Origin: QPJE01 sp051747745
Lineage (GTDB): Bacteria > Bacillota > Halanaerobiia > Halanaerobiales > Halanaerobiaceae
Direction of reading: 5' to 3'
DNA length: 13,647 nucleotides
Assembly (NCBI GenBank): GCA_051747745.1
Contig: JBNJGL010000061.1
Location: 1 to 13,647 of the forward strand
Positions 1 to 7,083 of the stretch are shown here, one piece after another. The notes beneath the pieces are model-generated. The model did no database searches, was not told where the DNA came from, and saw only the letters and a program-made list of their open reading frames with translations. The translations under genes were made by a program, and so were the position numbers. The first letter of the stretch is position 1. Each line of letters starts with the position of its first letter.

Positions 1-5
1 TATTA

Positions 6-105
6 GTACCGGGTACATATCTGCTAATTGGTACCGGGTACAAGTTAAAAATTTCACTTGTACCCGGTACCATTGAAGATATCCTCAATATATATACACG
101 GTACC
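6..105. promoter_or_regulatory. Cluster of four palindromic operators upstream of the GntR gene
   Basis: The 11-bp odd-centred palindrome GTACCGGGTAC occurs exactly at 6-16 and 31-41, and in reverse orientation (GTACCCGGTAC) at 60-70. A degenerate fourth copy at 94-104 matches 9 of 11 positions. The second and third copies share longer flanks (30-44 and 57-71) and form a perfect 15-bp inverted repeat around a 12-nt spacer. Centre-to-centre distances are about 25, 29 and 34 bp. GntR/HutC-family repressors usually bind palindromes with outer GT and AC, which this core fits. The next gene encodes such a repressor, so autoregulation is a natural reading. The cluster ends about 145 bp before that gene's start and reaches the window edge, so it could equally control a divergent gene lying outside the window. 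I found no convincing -35/-10 pair for the GntR gene itself. Confidence 0.7.
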
Positions 106-251
106 TATATTATATACATAATTGGATTAAAAATGAAAATAAAAAGAGGATTTTATCTAAATATAGAGAAATAATTTATATAGCTTGTTATAACAACCCT
201 ATGATGTGTTAACATATTAATATATCTGTTTTACCAGGAGGTGTACGCAGA

Positions 252-1004
252 TTGAATGTAAAACTGGACCGCAGCTCATATATTCCGCTCTATATACAGG
301 TTAAAGAAATGATAAAAGATAAAATAGAAGCTGGAAATTACAGTCAGGGAGAAAGAGTTCCTTCGGAAACTGAACTTCAGAATGAACTTTCCATAAGCAG
401 AACAACTGCCAGAAATGCTCTTAAAGAACTTGTTAATGAGGGAATTTTAGAAACACATCAGGGAAAGGGAACCTTTGTATGTAAAGAAAAACTGAGCCAT
501 CCTCTTCCTAATCTCACAAGTTTTACCGAAGATATTAAAAATAAAGGTTTAAAACCAGGGTCAGAGGTAATAGAAAATAAGCTTCTCAATCCAGATGAAT
601 TTGTAAAAGAACAATTAGATCTTGAAAATACAGATAAAGTATATTTGCTTAAACGTTTGCGAACAATCGATGGGGAAGCAGTAGGGCTACATGAAGCATA
701 TATAAATGCACAGCTTTTAGAAGAATTGGAAGCCAGTAAATTTACAGAAATAGACTTTGAAAAAAATTCTCTTTATCAAATATTTGAAAATGAATACGGA
801 ATTAAGATAGGTGAGGCTGAGGAAACTATAGAAGCATCTCCGGCAGACAGTAATATCAGCAATATGTTGAATATTCCTGAATCATTTCCGGTGTTGATTC
901 TCAATAGGCAGACATATACAGAGGATGGAAAACCATTAGAGTATGTAAAAATAATTTATCGTGCAGATAGATACAGGTATCATGTTAAATTGAAGCGAAA
1001 ATAA
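252..1004 (+). CDS. GntR-family transcriptional regulator, HutC subfamily (UTRA domain)
   Basis: A DNA-binding repressor or activator of 250 residues, the usual length for the HutC subfamily. Residues about 10-76 form the GntR winged helix-turn-helix, with the family pattern G-x-R-V-P-S-E near 33-39, the recognition-helix segment SISRTTARNAL at 47-57 and the wing GKGTFV at 71-76. Residues about 95-240 fit the UTRA effector-binding domain, which in relatives binds a small molecule, often a sugar phosphate or amino acid. The start is TTG at 252. It is chosen because AGGAGGTG at 236-243 lies 8 nt upstream and no in-frame ATG is nearby. It leads a tight unit with the BtpA-like gene (18 nt gap) and the sugar kinase, so its effector is probably a substrate or intermediate of that pathway. 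The four palindromes at 6-105 are its likely operators. The family call is secure; ligand and direction of control are not known. Confidence 0.93.
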   Translation: MNVKLDRSSYIPLYIQVKEMIKDKIEAGNYSQGERVPSETELQNELSISRTTARNALKELVNEGILETHQGKGTFVCKEKLSHPLPNLTSFTEDIKNKGLKPGSEVIENKLLNPDEFVKEQLDLENTDKVYLLKRLRTIDGEAVGLHEAYINAQLLEELEASKFTEIDFEKNSLYQIFENEYGIKIGEAEETIEASPADSNISNMLNIPESFPVLILNRQTYTEDGKPLEYVKIIYRADRYRYHVKLKRK

Positions 1005-1022
1005 AATTATGAGGTGACAAAA

Positions 1023-1868
1023 ATGGGTAAAATATTTCCGGAGAAAGAGAACATTTTAGAAAAGATTTATGGTGTAGAAAAGCCGATCTTAGGTATGATT
1101 CATTTAAAACCACTTCCAGGAGCACCACATTTTGATGGAGGTTCATTAGATGAAGTAATAGAATTTGCACTAAAGGAAGTTGAAGCATTTGTAAAAGGTG
1201 GGGTTGACGGGCTTGTAATCGAAAATGCCTGGGATATTCCATTTTCCAGACCTGAAAATATAGGACATGAAACATCTGCGGCTATGGCCTATGTTTCTAA
1301 ACCTATTAAGGAAGAATCTGGCCTGCCGATTGGTATTAATGTACTTGCAAATGGAGCAATACCTGGACTTGCAGTTGCCAAAGCAGTTGGTGCAGAATTT
1401 GTAAGAGTAAACCAGTGGGTAAATGCCTATGTAGCCAATGAAGGAATTCTCAATGGAGCTTCTGCAGAGGCAATGCGCTACCGCTCTGCTATAAAGGCAG
1501 ATGAGGTTAAAATATTTGCAGATGTACATGTAAAACACGGCAGTCATTCTATTGTTGCAGATAGAAGTGTAGCAGAGCAGACAAGAGATAATATTTTCTT
1601 TGATGCAGATGTATTAATAGCAACAGGAAATAGAACAGGTGATGCAGCAGAAGTAGATGAAATAAAAGCGATAAAATCCAATACAGATCTGTCTGTTATT
1701 ACTGGAAGTGGATTAACAGCAGATAATGTGCCGCAGATTCTGGAATGGGCGGATGGATCTATAGTCGGCAGCTGGTTGAAAAAGGATGGTCTATGGTGGA
1801 ATCCAGTTGATTATGATAGAGTTGCAGGACTTATGGAAGAAGTAAATAAAGTAAGGGAAAATCTTTAA
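1023..1868 (+). CDS. BtpA/SgcQ family TIM-barrel protein
   Basis: This 281-residue protein belongs to the BtpA family, named after a cyanobacterial photosystem I biogenesis factor and also including E. coli SgcQ of the sgc sugar locus. The fold is predicted to be a TIM barrel, and no reaction is firmly established. Family blocks visible here are PILGMIHLKPLPGAP (21-35), DGLVIENAWDIPF (62-74), INVLANGAIPGLAVAKAVGA (105-124), FVRVNQWVNAYVANEG (126-141), FADVHVKHGSH (165-175) and ATGNRTG (200-206). The ATG at 1023 is preferred because GAGGTG at 1011-1016 sits 6 nt before it. An in-frame GTG at 1014 would lie inside that SD. The stop codon abuts the start of the PfkB kinase, implying translational coupling. 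Its place between a repressor and a sugar kinase suggests an enzyme (aldolase, isomerase or nucleosidase type) in sugar or nucleoside breakdown; that role is inference. Confidence 0.9.
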   Translation: MGKIFPEKENILEKIYGVEKPILGMIHLKPLPGAPHFDGGSLDEVIEFALKEVEAFVKGGVDGLVIENAWDIPFSRPENIGHETSAAMAYVSKPIKEESGLPIGINVLANGAIPGLAVAKAVGAEFVRVNQWVNAYVANEGILNGASAEAMRYRSAIKADEVKIFADVHVKHGSHSIVADRSVAEQTRDNIFFDADVLIATGNRTGDAAEVDEIKAIKSNTDLSVITGSGLTADNVPQILEWADGSIVGSWLKKDGLWWNPVDYDRVAGLMEEVNKVRENL

Positions 1869-2771
1869 ATGAAAAAGCAGGCAGACTTTGTTGTTCTTGG
1901 TAGTGCCAATGTAGATTATGTTGCTGAAGTCCCTCATCTGCCTGTAGATGGTGAGACGATCCAGTCTGATAGTTTTGCCATATATGCAGGTGGGAAAGGG
2001 GCCAATCAGGCAGCTGCACTGGCGAGAGCAGAAAAAGATGTAATATATTTAGGTGCAGTAGGTAGGGATAATAATGCCGAATTTATGGAAAAAGAACTCC
2101 AAAAATATGGTGTTAATACAGATTACATTTTTAAAAAAAATATAGATACAGGTGTTTCAATTATAGCAGTTGCAAAAAATGGCAACAACTTTATAATCAC
2201 ACATGCAGGAGCAAATAAAGAACTTTCCATATCAGATATTGATGGAGTTTTAGATATATTAGAAGAAAGCAAATATGTTCTTCTCCACTGGGATATAAAT
2301 ATAGATGCTGGAGAATATTTTATTAAAAAAGCAAAGGAACTCGGCAATAAAATAATATTTAATCTTGCACCAGTTAGGCCAATATCGGAAGAAATATTTA
2401 AGATGATAGATTATTTAATAATTAATGAGACAGAAGCGGCCTATCTAACAGATATAAAAGTTCAGGATGCTGAAGATGCCAGAAAAGCCGGTAAAATACT
2501 TTTAGATAAAATTGAGAATATAGTAATAACATTAGGTAAAAGTGGAGCAGTTGTTATAAATAAAGATACAGAAAAACATCTACCTTCAGAAAAAGTAAAA
2601 GCAGTTGATTCAACTGCTGCCGGAGATACTTTTATTGGAGTTTTTGCATCACAGCTGGACGAAAAAGGATTGATTGGTGCTGTTAAAGCAGCAAATAGAG
2701 CTGCTTCTATTTCTGTAACCAGGTATGGAGCCCTACCTTCAATACCAGAATTAGCAGAATATAATAGCTGA
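1869..2771 (+). CDS. PfkB-family carbohydrate kinase, ribokinase-like
   Basis: An ATP-dependent kinase of 300 residues, typical length for ribokinase-type PfkB enzymes, probably cytosolic and phosphorylating a sugar or nucleoside hydroxyl. The N-terminal signature with GGKGANQ is at 41-47, NLAPVRP at 165-171 matches the ribokinase NPAP region, and NETEA at 186-190 is the Mg/phosphate-associated NxxE motif. The C-terminal signature DSTAAGDTF is at 247-255, with catalytic base Asp253. Ribokinases usually show DTTAAGDTF, so the Thr-to-Ser change is conservative. The ATG at 1869 follows the BtpA stop with no gap; the SD is purine-rich (GTAAGGGAAA, 1851-1860) and lies inside the upstream gene. Substrate cannot be read from sequence. 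Ribose, another pentose, a nucleoside or a ketose derivative are all possible. The unit ends at the hairpin at 2914-2943. Confidence 0.92.
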   Translation: MKKQADFVVLGSANVDYVAEVPHLPVDGETIQSDSFAIYAGGKGANQAAALARAEKDVIYLGAVGRDNNAEFMEKELQKYGVNTDYIFKKNIDTGVSIIAVAKNGNNFIITHAGANKELSISDIDGVLDILEESKYVLLHWDINIDAGEYFIKKAKELGNKIIFNLAPVRPISEEIFKMIDYLIINETEAAYLTDIKVQDAEDARKAGKILLDKIENIVITLGKSGAVVINKDTEKHLPSEKVKAVDSTAAGDTFIGVFASQLDEKGLIGAVKAANRAASISVTRYGALPSIPELAEYNS

Positions 2772-2796
2772 TATAATAGATAATTAATTCATTTGA

Positions 2797-2949
2797 AGAG
2801 CTTTTAATCAAAATGTTGAAAGAAAACTCCTTCCAAATCTTATTTCTGAATTGGTGGAAGAGGTTTACAATTATAGCCGAATCAGCAGTAATAAAAAAAA
2901 CAGCTTAAAATTAAAAAAGAGAAGGGATATCCCTTCTCTTTTTCTTTAG
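2797..2949 (+). other. Start-less open frame, possible gene remnant
   Basis: Between the kinase and the terminator, one frame stays open for 50 codons from just after a TGA at 2794-2796 to a TAG at 2947-2949. It has no plausible start codon with an SD. Its first half reads like ordinary coding sequence (for example KLLPNLISELVEEVYNYS), which could be the eroded tail of a lost gene such as a transposase. The last third runs through the terminator hairpin and is not protein-like. This may simply be chance in AT-rich DNA. Nothing else is visible in 2772-2913. Confidence 0.15.
2914..2943. terminator. Bidirectional Rho-independent terminator
   Basis: A perfect 15-bp inverted repeat is centred between 2928 and 2929. 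Its core is GAGAAGGG / CCCTTCTC, and A-tract and T-tract arms give a U-run on whichever strand is transcribed. It sits between the convergent kinase (+) and AbgT (-) genes and can end both transcripts. Confidence 0.9.
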
Positions 2950-2976
2950 ACTATTTTTATGTCAAAAAAAATTTAT

Positions 2977-4500
2977 TTAATAGAAAATTGTACCACCTGG
3001 ACCAATAGGTAGTTCAAACATAAACCAGACTATCAGCAGAATGGTCCAGCCGATCATAAATGCGATAGAATAAGGAACCATAGTCGAAACAAGAGTACCT
3101 ATTCCTATATCTTCGTCATATTTTTTGGCAAAAGCTATAATAATTGCAAAATAGGGCATTAATGGAGTAATAATATTTGTAGTTGAATCTCCAATTCTGT
3201 ATGCCATCTGGGCAAATTCGGGAGCATACCCAAGCTGCATCAGCATTGGGACAAATACAGGGGCCATAATAGCCCATTTTGCAGAAGCACTACCAATAAA
3301 GAGGTTAATAAATCCAGCCACAACAATAAATAAAATTATCAGCGGTAATCCTGTAAAATTAATAGATTTTAGAAAGTCAGCTCCACTGATGGCCAGAATG
3401 GTTCCCAGTTTTGACCAGCTGAAATATGCTACAAACTGACCGGCTGCAAAAGCAAGTGCTATATATCCACCAAGTCCGGACATTGTCTCATTTAAAAACT
3501 TTGCAATGTCATTTGAATTTTTAATTGTGCCGGTTTTTTTACCATAGGCAAGACCAGGAACAAAGAAAAAGACTGCAATTAGAGGTACAAGACCACCAAC
3601 AAAAGGGGTCGAACCCATAATAATATTTCCGTTATCACTCCGCAGAATACCATTTTGAGGTACAACCATAAGTAGAACTAATGCCAGAGTAACTGCAAGC
3701 CAGATAAGAGCAGATTTAATACCGGCATTTTCTTCAGAAGTAATCTCTTCTAATTCCTCAGAGTGATCACCTTCATATTTTCCAAAACGAGGTGCCACAA
3801 TTTTTTCTGTAACCCAGGTACCTACAATTGTGACGATAAATGTTGAAGCAACCATAAAATAATAATTAACTGTAGGAGGAACAGTATAAGCAGTATCCAG
3901 AAGCTGTGCCGCTTCCTGAGAAAGTCCTGCCAGCATCGGGTCAAGGGTAGAAACAAGGAGATTGGCACTAAATCCACCAGATACACCGGCAAATGCAGCT
4001 GCCAGTCCGACCAGAGGATGGCGTCCTTTAGCAGCAAAAATAACTGCTCCCAGTGGAACCAGTACAACATACCCGGCATCAGAAGCTATATTTGACATTA
4101 TACCTGCAAAAACTACTGCTGCAGTAATATATCTATCAGGAGCACTCATAACAGTTTTTTTAAGAAGTGCGGAAATCAGTCCTGATCTTTCTGCTGTTCC
4201 AACACCCAGCATGGCAACAAGTACTACTCCAAGTGGAGCAAAACCTGTAAAATTGCCTACTGCATCTGTAAAAATCCGCCTTATTCCATATTTTGACAGC
4301 AAATTAACAGCTTCGATTGTTTCTCCTGTACCCGGATGAGTTACAGCTACATCGAAGATACTTACAACCCATGATAATATTAAAACTATAATAGAAAAAA
4401 TAAAGAATAAAATAATTGGATGAGGCAGCTTGTTACCTGTTTTTTCTATTCTGTCCAAAAATTTGTCAGTTAAATTTCTTTTTTTTAAATTTTCAGTCAA
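2977..4500 (-). CDS. abgT: AbgT-family transporter (p-aminobenzoyl-glutamate type)
   Basis: An integral membrane transporter of 507 residues, matching the family norm of about 500-520. AbgT of E. coli imports p-aminobenzoyl-glutamate, a folate breakdown product. Relatives MtrF and YdaH export sulfonamides and related antimetabolites, so direction and substrate are open. Visible family features are the cytosolic N-terminus FLDRIEKTGNKLPHP (14-28) leading into the first membrane span, GVGTAERSGLI (99-109), GSASAKWAIMAPVFVPM (403-419) and YRIGDSTTNIITP (434-446). Many hydrophobic spans lie between them. A TTG start at 4500 is supported by AGGAGGT at 4517-4511, with 10 nt spacing. No abgA/abgB hydrolase genes are adjacent, so the classical import-and-cleave pathway is not represented here. 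It is divergent from the MATE gene and has its own promoter. Confidence 0.93.
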   Translation of the reverse strand: MTENLKKRNLTDKFLDRIEKTGNKLPHPIILFFIFSIIVLILSWVVSIFDVAVTHPGTGETIEAVNLLSKYGIRRIFTDAVGNFTGFAPLGVVLVAMLGVGTAERSGLISALLKKTVMSAPDRYITAAVVFAGIMSNIASDAGYVVLVPLGAVIFAAKGRHPLVGLAAAFAGVSGGFSANLLVSTLDPMLAGLSQEAAQLLDTAYTVPPTVNYYFMVASTFIVTIVGTWVTEKIVAPRFGKYEGDHSEELEEITSEENAGIKSALIWLAVTLALVLLMVVPQNGILRSDNGNIIMGSTPFVGGLVPLIAVFFFVPGLAYGKKTGTIKNSNDIAKFLNETMSGLGGYIALAFAAGQFVAYFSWSKLGTILAISGADFLKSINFTGLPLIILFIVVAGFINLFIGSASAKWAIMAPVFVPMLMQLGYAPEFAQMAYRIGDSTTNIITPLMPYFAIIIAFAKKYDEDIGIGTLVSTMVPYSIAFMIGWTILLIVWFMFELPIGPGGTIFY

Positions 4501-4566
4501 TGTTTAAATTACCTCCTGTAAAATTTTTTAAATATTTAAATCAGTTTAATCTTTCAGCTGTATTTA

Positions 4567-4575
4567 CACCTCCTT
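4567..4575 (-). promoter_or_regulatory. Orphan SD-like AAGGAGGTG in the AbgT leader
   Basis: A perfect SD (AAGGAGGTG on the - strand) lies about 66 nt upstream of the AbgT start, inside the predicted leader. It is followed almost at once by TAA in one frame and has no ATG, GTG or TTG at usable spacing; the only option is a CTG opening a 3-codon frame. It may be a ribosome standby site, a remnant, or chance. Confidence 0.3.
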
Positions 4576-4601
4576 CTTAAAAATTAACACACGCAGAAAT
4601 T

Positions 4602-4630
4602 ATTATAGCAAAAATGTTTTTTAAAATCAA
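4602..4630 (-). promoter_or_regulatory. Sigma-A-type promoter of the AbgT gene
   Basis: On the - strand, TTGATT (4630-4625) and TATAAT (4607-4602) are separated by 17 nt. TGC directly before the -10 box gives an extended -10 (TGnTATAAT). Transcription would begin near 4595, leaving a leader of about 95 nt before the TTG start. Confidence 0.75.
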
Positions 4631-4655
4631 AAATTAATTTTAAAAAGATAAAATA

Positions 4656-4693
4656 GTGTTTAACAAACTAAAGTGCTAAATTGTTAAAAACAC
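4656..4693. repeat. Imperfect inverted repeat between the divergent AbgT and MATE promoters
   Basis: GTGTTTAACAA at 4656-4666 is mirrored by TTGTTAAAAACAC at 4681-4693, which carries two extra A residues. The dyad lies between the two divergent promoters, just upstream of both -35 boxes. It could bind a shared regulator. AT-rich sequence makes weak dyads common, so confidence is low. Apart from this dyad, the two promoters, the orphan SD and a tandem repeat, the 4501-4892 gap holds no gene I can support. Confidence 0.3.
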
Positions 4694-4717
4694 AAACTCC
4701 TTTATTAAAAATGGTTT

Positions 4718-4746
4718 TTGAAAGAACCCCTGTTTTGTGTTAAAAT
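4718..4746 (+). promoter_or_regulatory. Sigma-A-type promoter of the MATE gene
   Basis: TTGAAA (4718-4723) and TAAAAT (4741-4746) are separated by exactly 17 nt. Transcription would start near 4753, giving a leader of about 140 nt before the preferred ATG at 4893. Confidence 0.65.
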
Positions 4747-4790
4747 ATATCAATATATAAATGAGATAATATAGGTGTTTGCAGAATAAA

Positions 4791-4826
4791 AGAAAATTAG
4801 AGAAGTATAGAAAATTAAAAAAGTAT
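4791..4826 (+). repeat. Tandem 18-bp repeat in the MATE leader
   Basis: Two adjacent 18-bp units, AGAAAATTAGAGAAGTAT (4791-4808) and AGAAAATTAAAAAAGTAT (4809-4826), differ at two positions. They lie in the leader upstream of the preferred MATE start. The frame joined to the MATE gene is open through them and would read KLEKYR-KLKKYE. Confidence 0.6.
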
Positions 4827-4892
4827 GAAAAAGATAATTATAGATGTGTGAGAACCAATTATAATAATTATAAAAATGAACAGGTGATATTG

Positions 4893-6272
4893 ATGGCAGA
4901 TAATGTTTTGAGGAATAATATTGATAATAGAGAGGCCATACTGAATGGTTCTATTACAAAAACACTGTTTAAACTTTCCTGGCCAATTATGGTTGGGAAT
5001 ACTATGCAGGTACTTTACAATCTTGCCGATACATTCTGGGTTGGTAAACTGGGAGCTGATTCTGTAGCTTCTATTTCAATAGGATTTCCATTTGTTTTTT
5101 TGCTTATTTCAATTGGTAATGGAATGACCATTGCCGGCACCACTCTGGTTGCCCAGTACACCGGTTCAGATAATAAGAAGATGGTAGATCATGTGGCAGG
5201 CCAGATACTTACTCTGGTTATTTTTCTATCTTTTCTGTTCGGTATCCTGGGAGTTACGTTTAATAGAAAAGTTTTAAACCTAATCGGTGCACCTGCCAAT
5301 ATTATCAATGATGCTGTTGCATATTTAAATATTATTCTCGGTGGAGTTGGATTTATGTTTACTTTTTTTGTGTTTACTGCACTGCTGCGCGGGGTAGGAA
5401 ATACTAAAACACCAATGAAGATGATGGTTTTTTCAACAGTATTGAATATTATACTGGATCCATTTATTATTTTTGGATGGTGGATATTTCCTGCACTTGG
5501 TGTTAGAGGGGCTGCAATTGCAACTGTGTTTTCGCGAGCGGCAGCAGGAGTTATTGGTATTTATTTTTTGCTTAAAGGAAATAAAGGTATCAAACTGCAT
5601 CTTAAAAATCTCATTCCGGACCTTCCACTTCAGCTCAAAATTATCAGGCTGGGAACTCCTTCTGCAGCAGAGCAGTCTATCATTTCTTTTGGTATGATAA
5701 TTCTGATGAGTATTGTATCTAATTTTGGTGTGCTGGCCGTGGCGGCATATGGAATTGGAAACAGAATTCTGTCGGTTGTAATGATGCCGATGCGGGGGAT
5801 TTCAATGGCTACAACCACGATGGTGGGCCAGACGATAGGAGCAGATGATGTCAGCCGAGCAGAAAAGATAGCCTGGACTGCAATAGGCCTCACATTTGGA
5901 ATTATGATGGCCCTTATCGCCGTAACATGGGTATTTCCAGAACAGATAATTTCGGTGTTTAATAATAATCCAGAAGTTGTAGAATATGGAGTTGATTTCT
6001 TAAAAATAGTCGGGCTGTCTTTCGGTTTTCTGGGAATTCGCATAGTAATAGGTGGTTCATTTAGAGGAGCAGGAAATACTGTTGCGGCAATGATTCTGGC
6101 CATGATAGCTCTGTGGGGTTTTAGAGTACCACTGGCCAAACTGCTGTCAGATTATTTCAATATGGGAACAACAGGTATCTGGTGGGGGATGTTCCTGTCC
6201 AACTTTTTGAGTGCTGTAATAGGAATTTTCTGGTTCAAAAAAGGGACCTGGAAGCAGAGTAAAGCAATTTAG
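4893..6272 (+). CDS. MATE family efflux transporter
   Basis: A 12-span membrane antiporter that exports drugs or cationic compounds using a Na+ or H+ gradient. From the preferred start it has 459 residues, the normal MATE length. The two homologous halves each carry the family motif: LRGVGNTKTPM at 165-175 and FRGAGNT at 390-396. The N-terminal segment GSITKTLFKLSWPIMVGNTM (19-38) is also typical. ATG 4893 is chosen because AGGTGA at 4882-4887 lies 5 nt upstream. The frame stays open back to a TTG at 4779, which would add 38 very basic residues, but that codon has only AGGTG one nucleotide away. The gene ends in a 4-nt tail-to-tail overlap with the ABC permease on the other strand, with no terminator between them. 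Substrate is unknown. Subfamily (NorM or DinF-like) was not resolved. Confidence 0.93.
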   Translation: MADNVLRNNIDNREAILNGSITKTLFKLSWPIMVGNTMQVLYNLADTFWVGKLGADSVASISIGFPFVFLLISIGNGMTIAGTTLVAQYTGSDNKKMVDHVAGQILTLVIFLSFLFGILGVTFNRKVLNLIGAPANIINDAVAYLNIILGGVGFMFTFFVFTALLRGVGNTKTPMKMMVFSTVLNIILDPFIIFGWWIFPALGVRGAAIATVFSRAAAGVIGIYFLLKGNKGIKLHLKNLIPDLPLQLKIIRLGTPSAAEQSIISFGMIILMSIVSNFGVLAVAAYGIGNRILSVVMMPMRGISMATTTMVGQTIGADDVSRAEKIAWTAIGLTFGIMMALIAVTWVFPEQIISVFNNNPEVVEYGVDFLKIVGLSFGFLGIRIVIGGSFRGAGNTVAAMILAMIALWGFRVPLAKLLSDYFNMGTTGIWWGMFLSNFLSAVIGIFWFKKGTWKQSKAI

Positions 6273-7078
6273 CTGAGCTTTACCCAGCTGCATAATTTGC
6301 TGTCAGCAATATCTATAATTTTAAATAAAGCCAATCCGAGCAGGCTTAGGGCCAGAATGCCGCTGAACATGGCAGTATAATTTACCGTAGACCAGCTGTT
6401 CATAATAAAATAACCTATTCCATATGTTGTGGCAAAATTTTCGGCAAAAAATAGTACAGCTATACTGGTTCCGACACTGATCCTCAGAGAAGTCAGTATT
6501 TTTGGCAGAACAGCCGGGATAATAAGGTGTCTGTAGATCTGTTTTTTATTCATTCCCAGTGATCTGACAGAATAAAAAAGTTCTTTTCCCAGACCTTTAA
6601 CCGCATCTCTCGTTGTAACAATAATCTGGAAGATAATTATCAGGGTAATCAAAACTACTTTCGGCAGATCACCAAGCCCCATAAGTATCATTAAAACAGG
6701 CAGAAAAGCTATCTTAGGTATAGGATAGAGAATATAAATTACAGGGCTCAATATCTCATCAAACTTTTCGTTCATTCCCAGCGCAAGACCTATAGAAACA
6801 CCGAGCAGAAGAGAGATAGATACAGCAGCTGTTATCCTGATTAGACTTCTTATTAAATGAATAAGAATTACATCAGGAAAAAGCCTAATAAAGTTCAGCA
6901 GCACCTTATGTGGTGCCGGAATAACCGGTGAGCTAATTAGATAATAAAAAATATACCAGATAAATAATATCATAAAAGTACCATAGGCTGTGTTCATATT
7001 TTCAATCAGTTTAAAAATAAAACTTTTATCTTTATTTTCTTTTTCAGTATAATCTATTTTCTTCTTCTGTTTATTCAT
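6269..7078 (-). CDS. ABC transporter permease, SsuC/TauC/NitT type
   Basis: The inner-membrane subunit of a binding-protein-dependent importer, 269 residues from the preferred start, with about six hydrophobic spans. The cytoplasmic coupling loop resembling the EAA motif is at about 168-193 (SVRSLGMNKKQIYRHLIIPA and following VLPKI), which docks with the ATPase. The segment YPIPKIAFLPVLMILMGLGD (118-137) is typical of the nitrate/sulfonate/taurine/thiamine-precursor family. Two starts compete. ATG at 7087 overlaps the ATPase stop as ATGA, with AAAAGGA touching it. ATG at 7078 has that same AAGGA 9 nt upstream and is preferred here. An ATG at 7120 would overlap the ATPase gene by 37 nt and is less likely. 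It is the last gene of the operon and its stop overlaps the MATE stop. Confidence 0.9.
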   Translation of the reverse strand: MNKQKKKIDYTEKENKDKSFIFKLIENMNTAYGTFMILFIWYIFYYLISSPVIPAPHKVLLNFIRLFPDVILIHLIRSLIRITAAVSISLLLGVSIGLALGMNEKFDEILSPVIYILYPIPKIAFLPVLMILMGLGDLPKVVLITLIIIFQIIVTTRDAVKGLGKELFYSVRSLGMNKKQIYRHLIIPAVLPKILTSLRISVGTSIAVLFFAENFATTYGIGYFIMNSWSTVNYTAMFSGILALSLLGLALFKIIDIADSKLCSWVKLS

Positions 7079-7083
7079 ATAAC

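Noticed and set aside
6..105. CRISPR-like or integron-like repeat array
   Set aside because: Repeat units are only 11-15 bp, palindromic, in both orientations and unevenly spaced; they fit repressor operators.
2813..2908. 31-codon ATG frame in the gap after the kinase
   Set aside because: No SD precedes the ATG, composition is not protein-like, and a neighbouring frame is a better coding candidate; no support for a small protein.
3962..4339. 125-codon + strand frame inside the AbgT gene
   Set aside because: It is antisense to a highly conserved transporter, has no SD and shows no protein-family features; it is a shadow frame.
5630..6139. 169-codon - strand frame inside the MATE gene
   Set aside because: It mirrors conserved MATE codons, has no SD and no recognisable domain.
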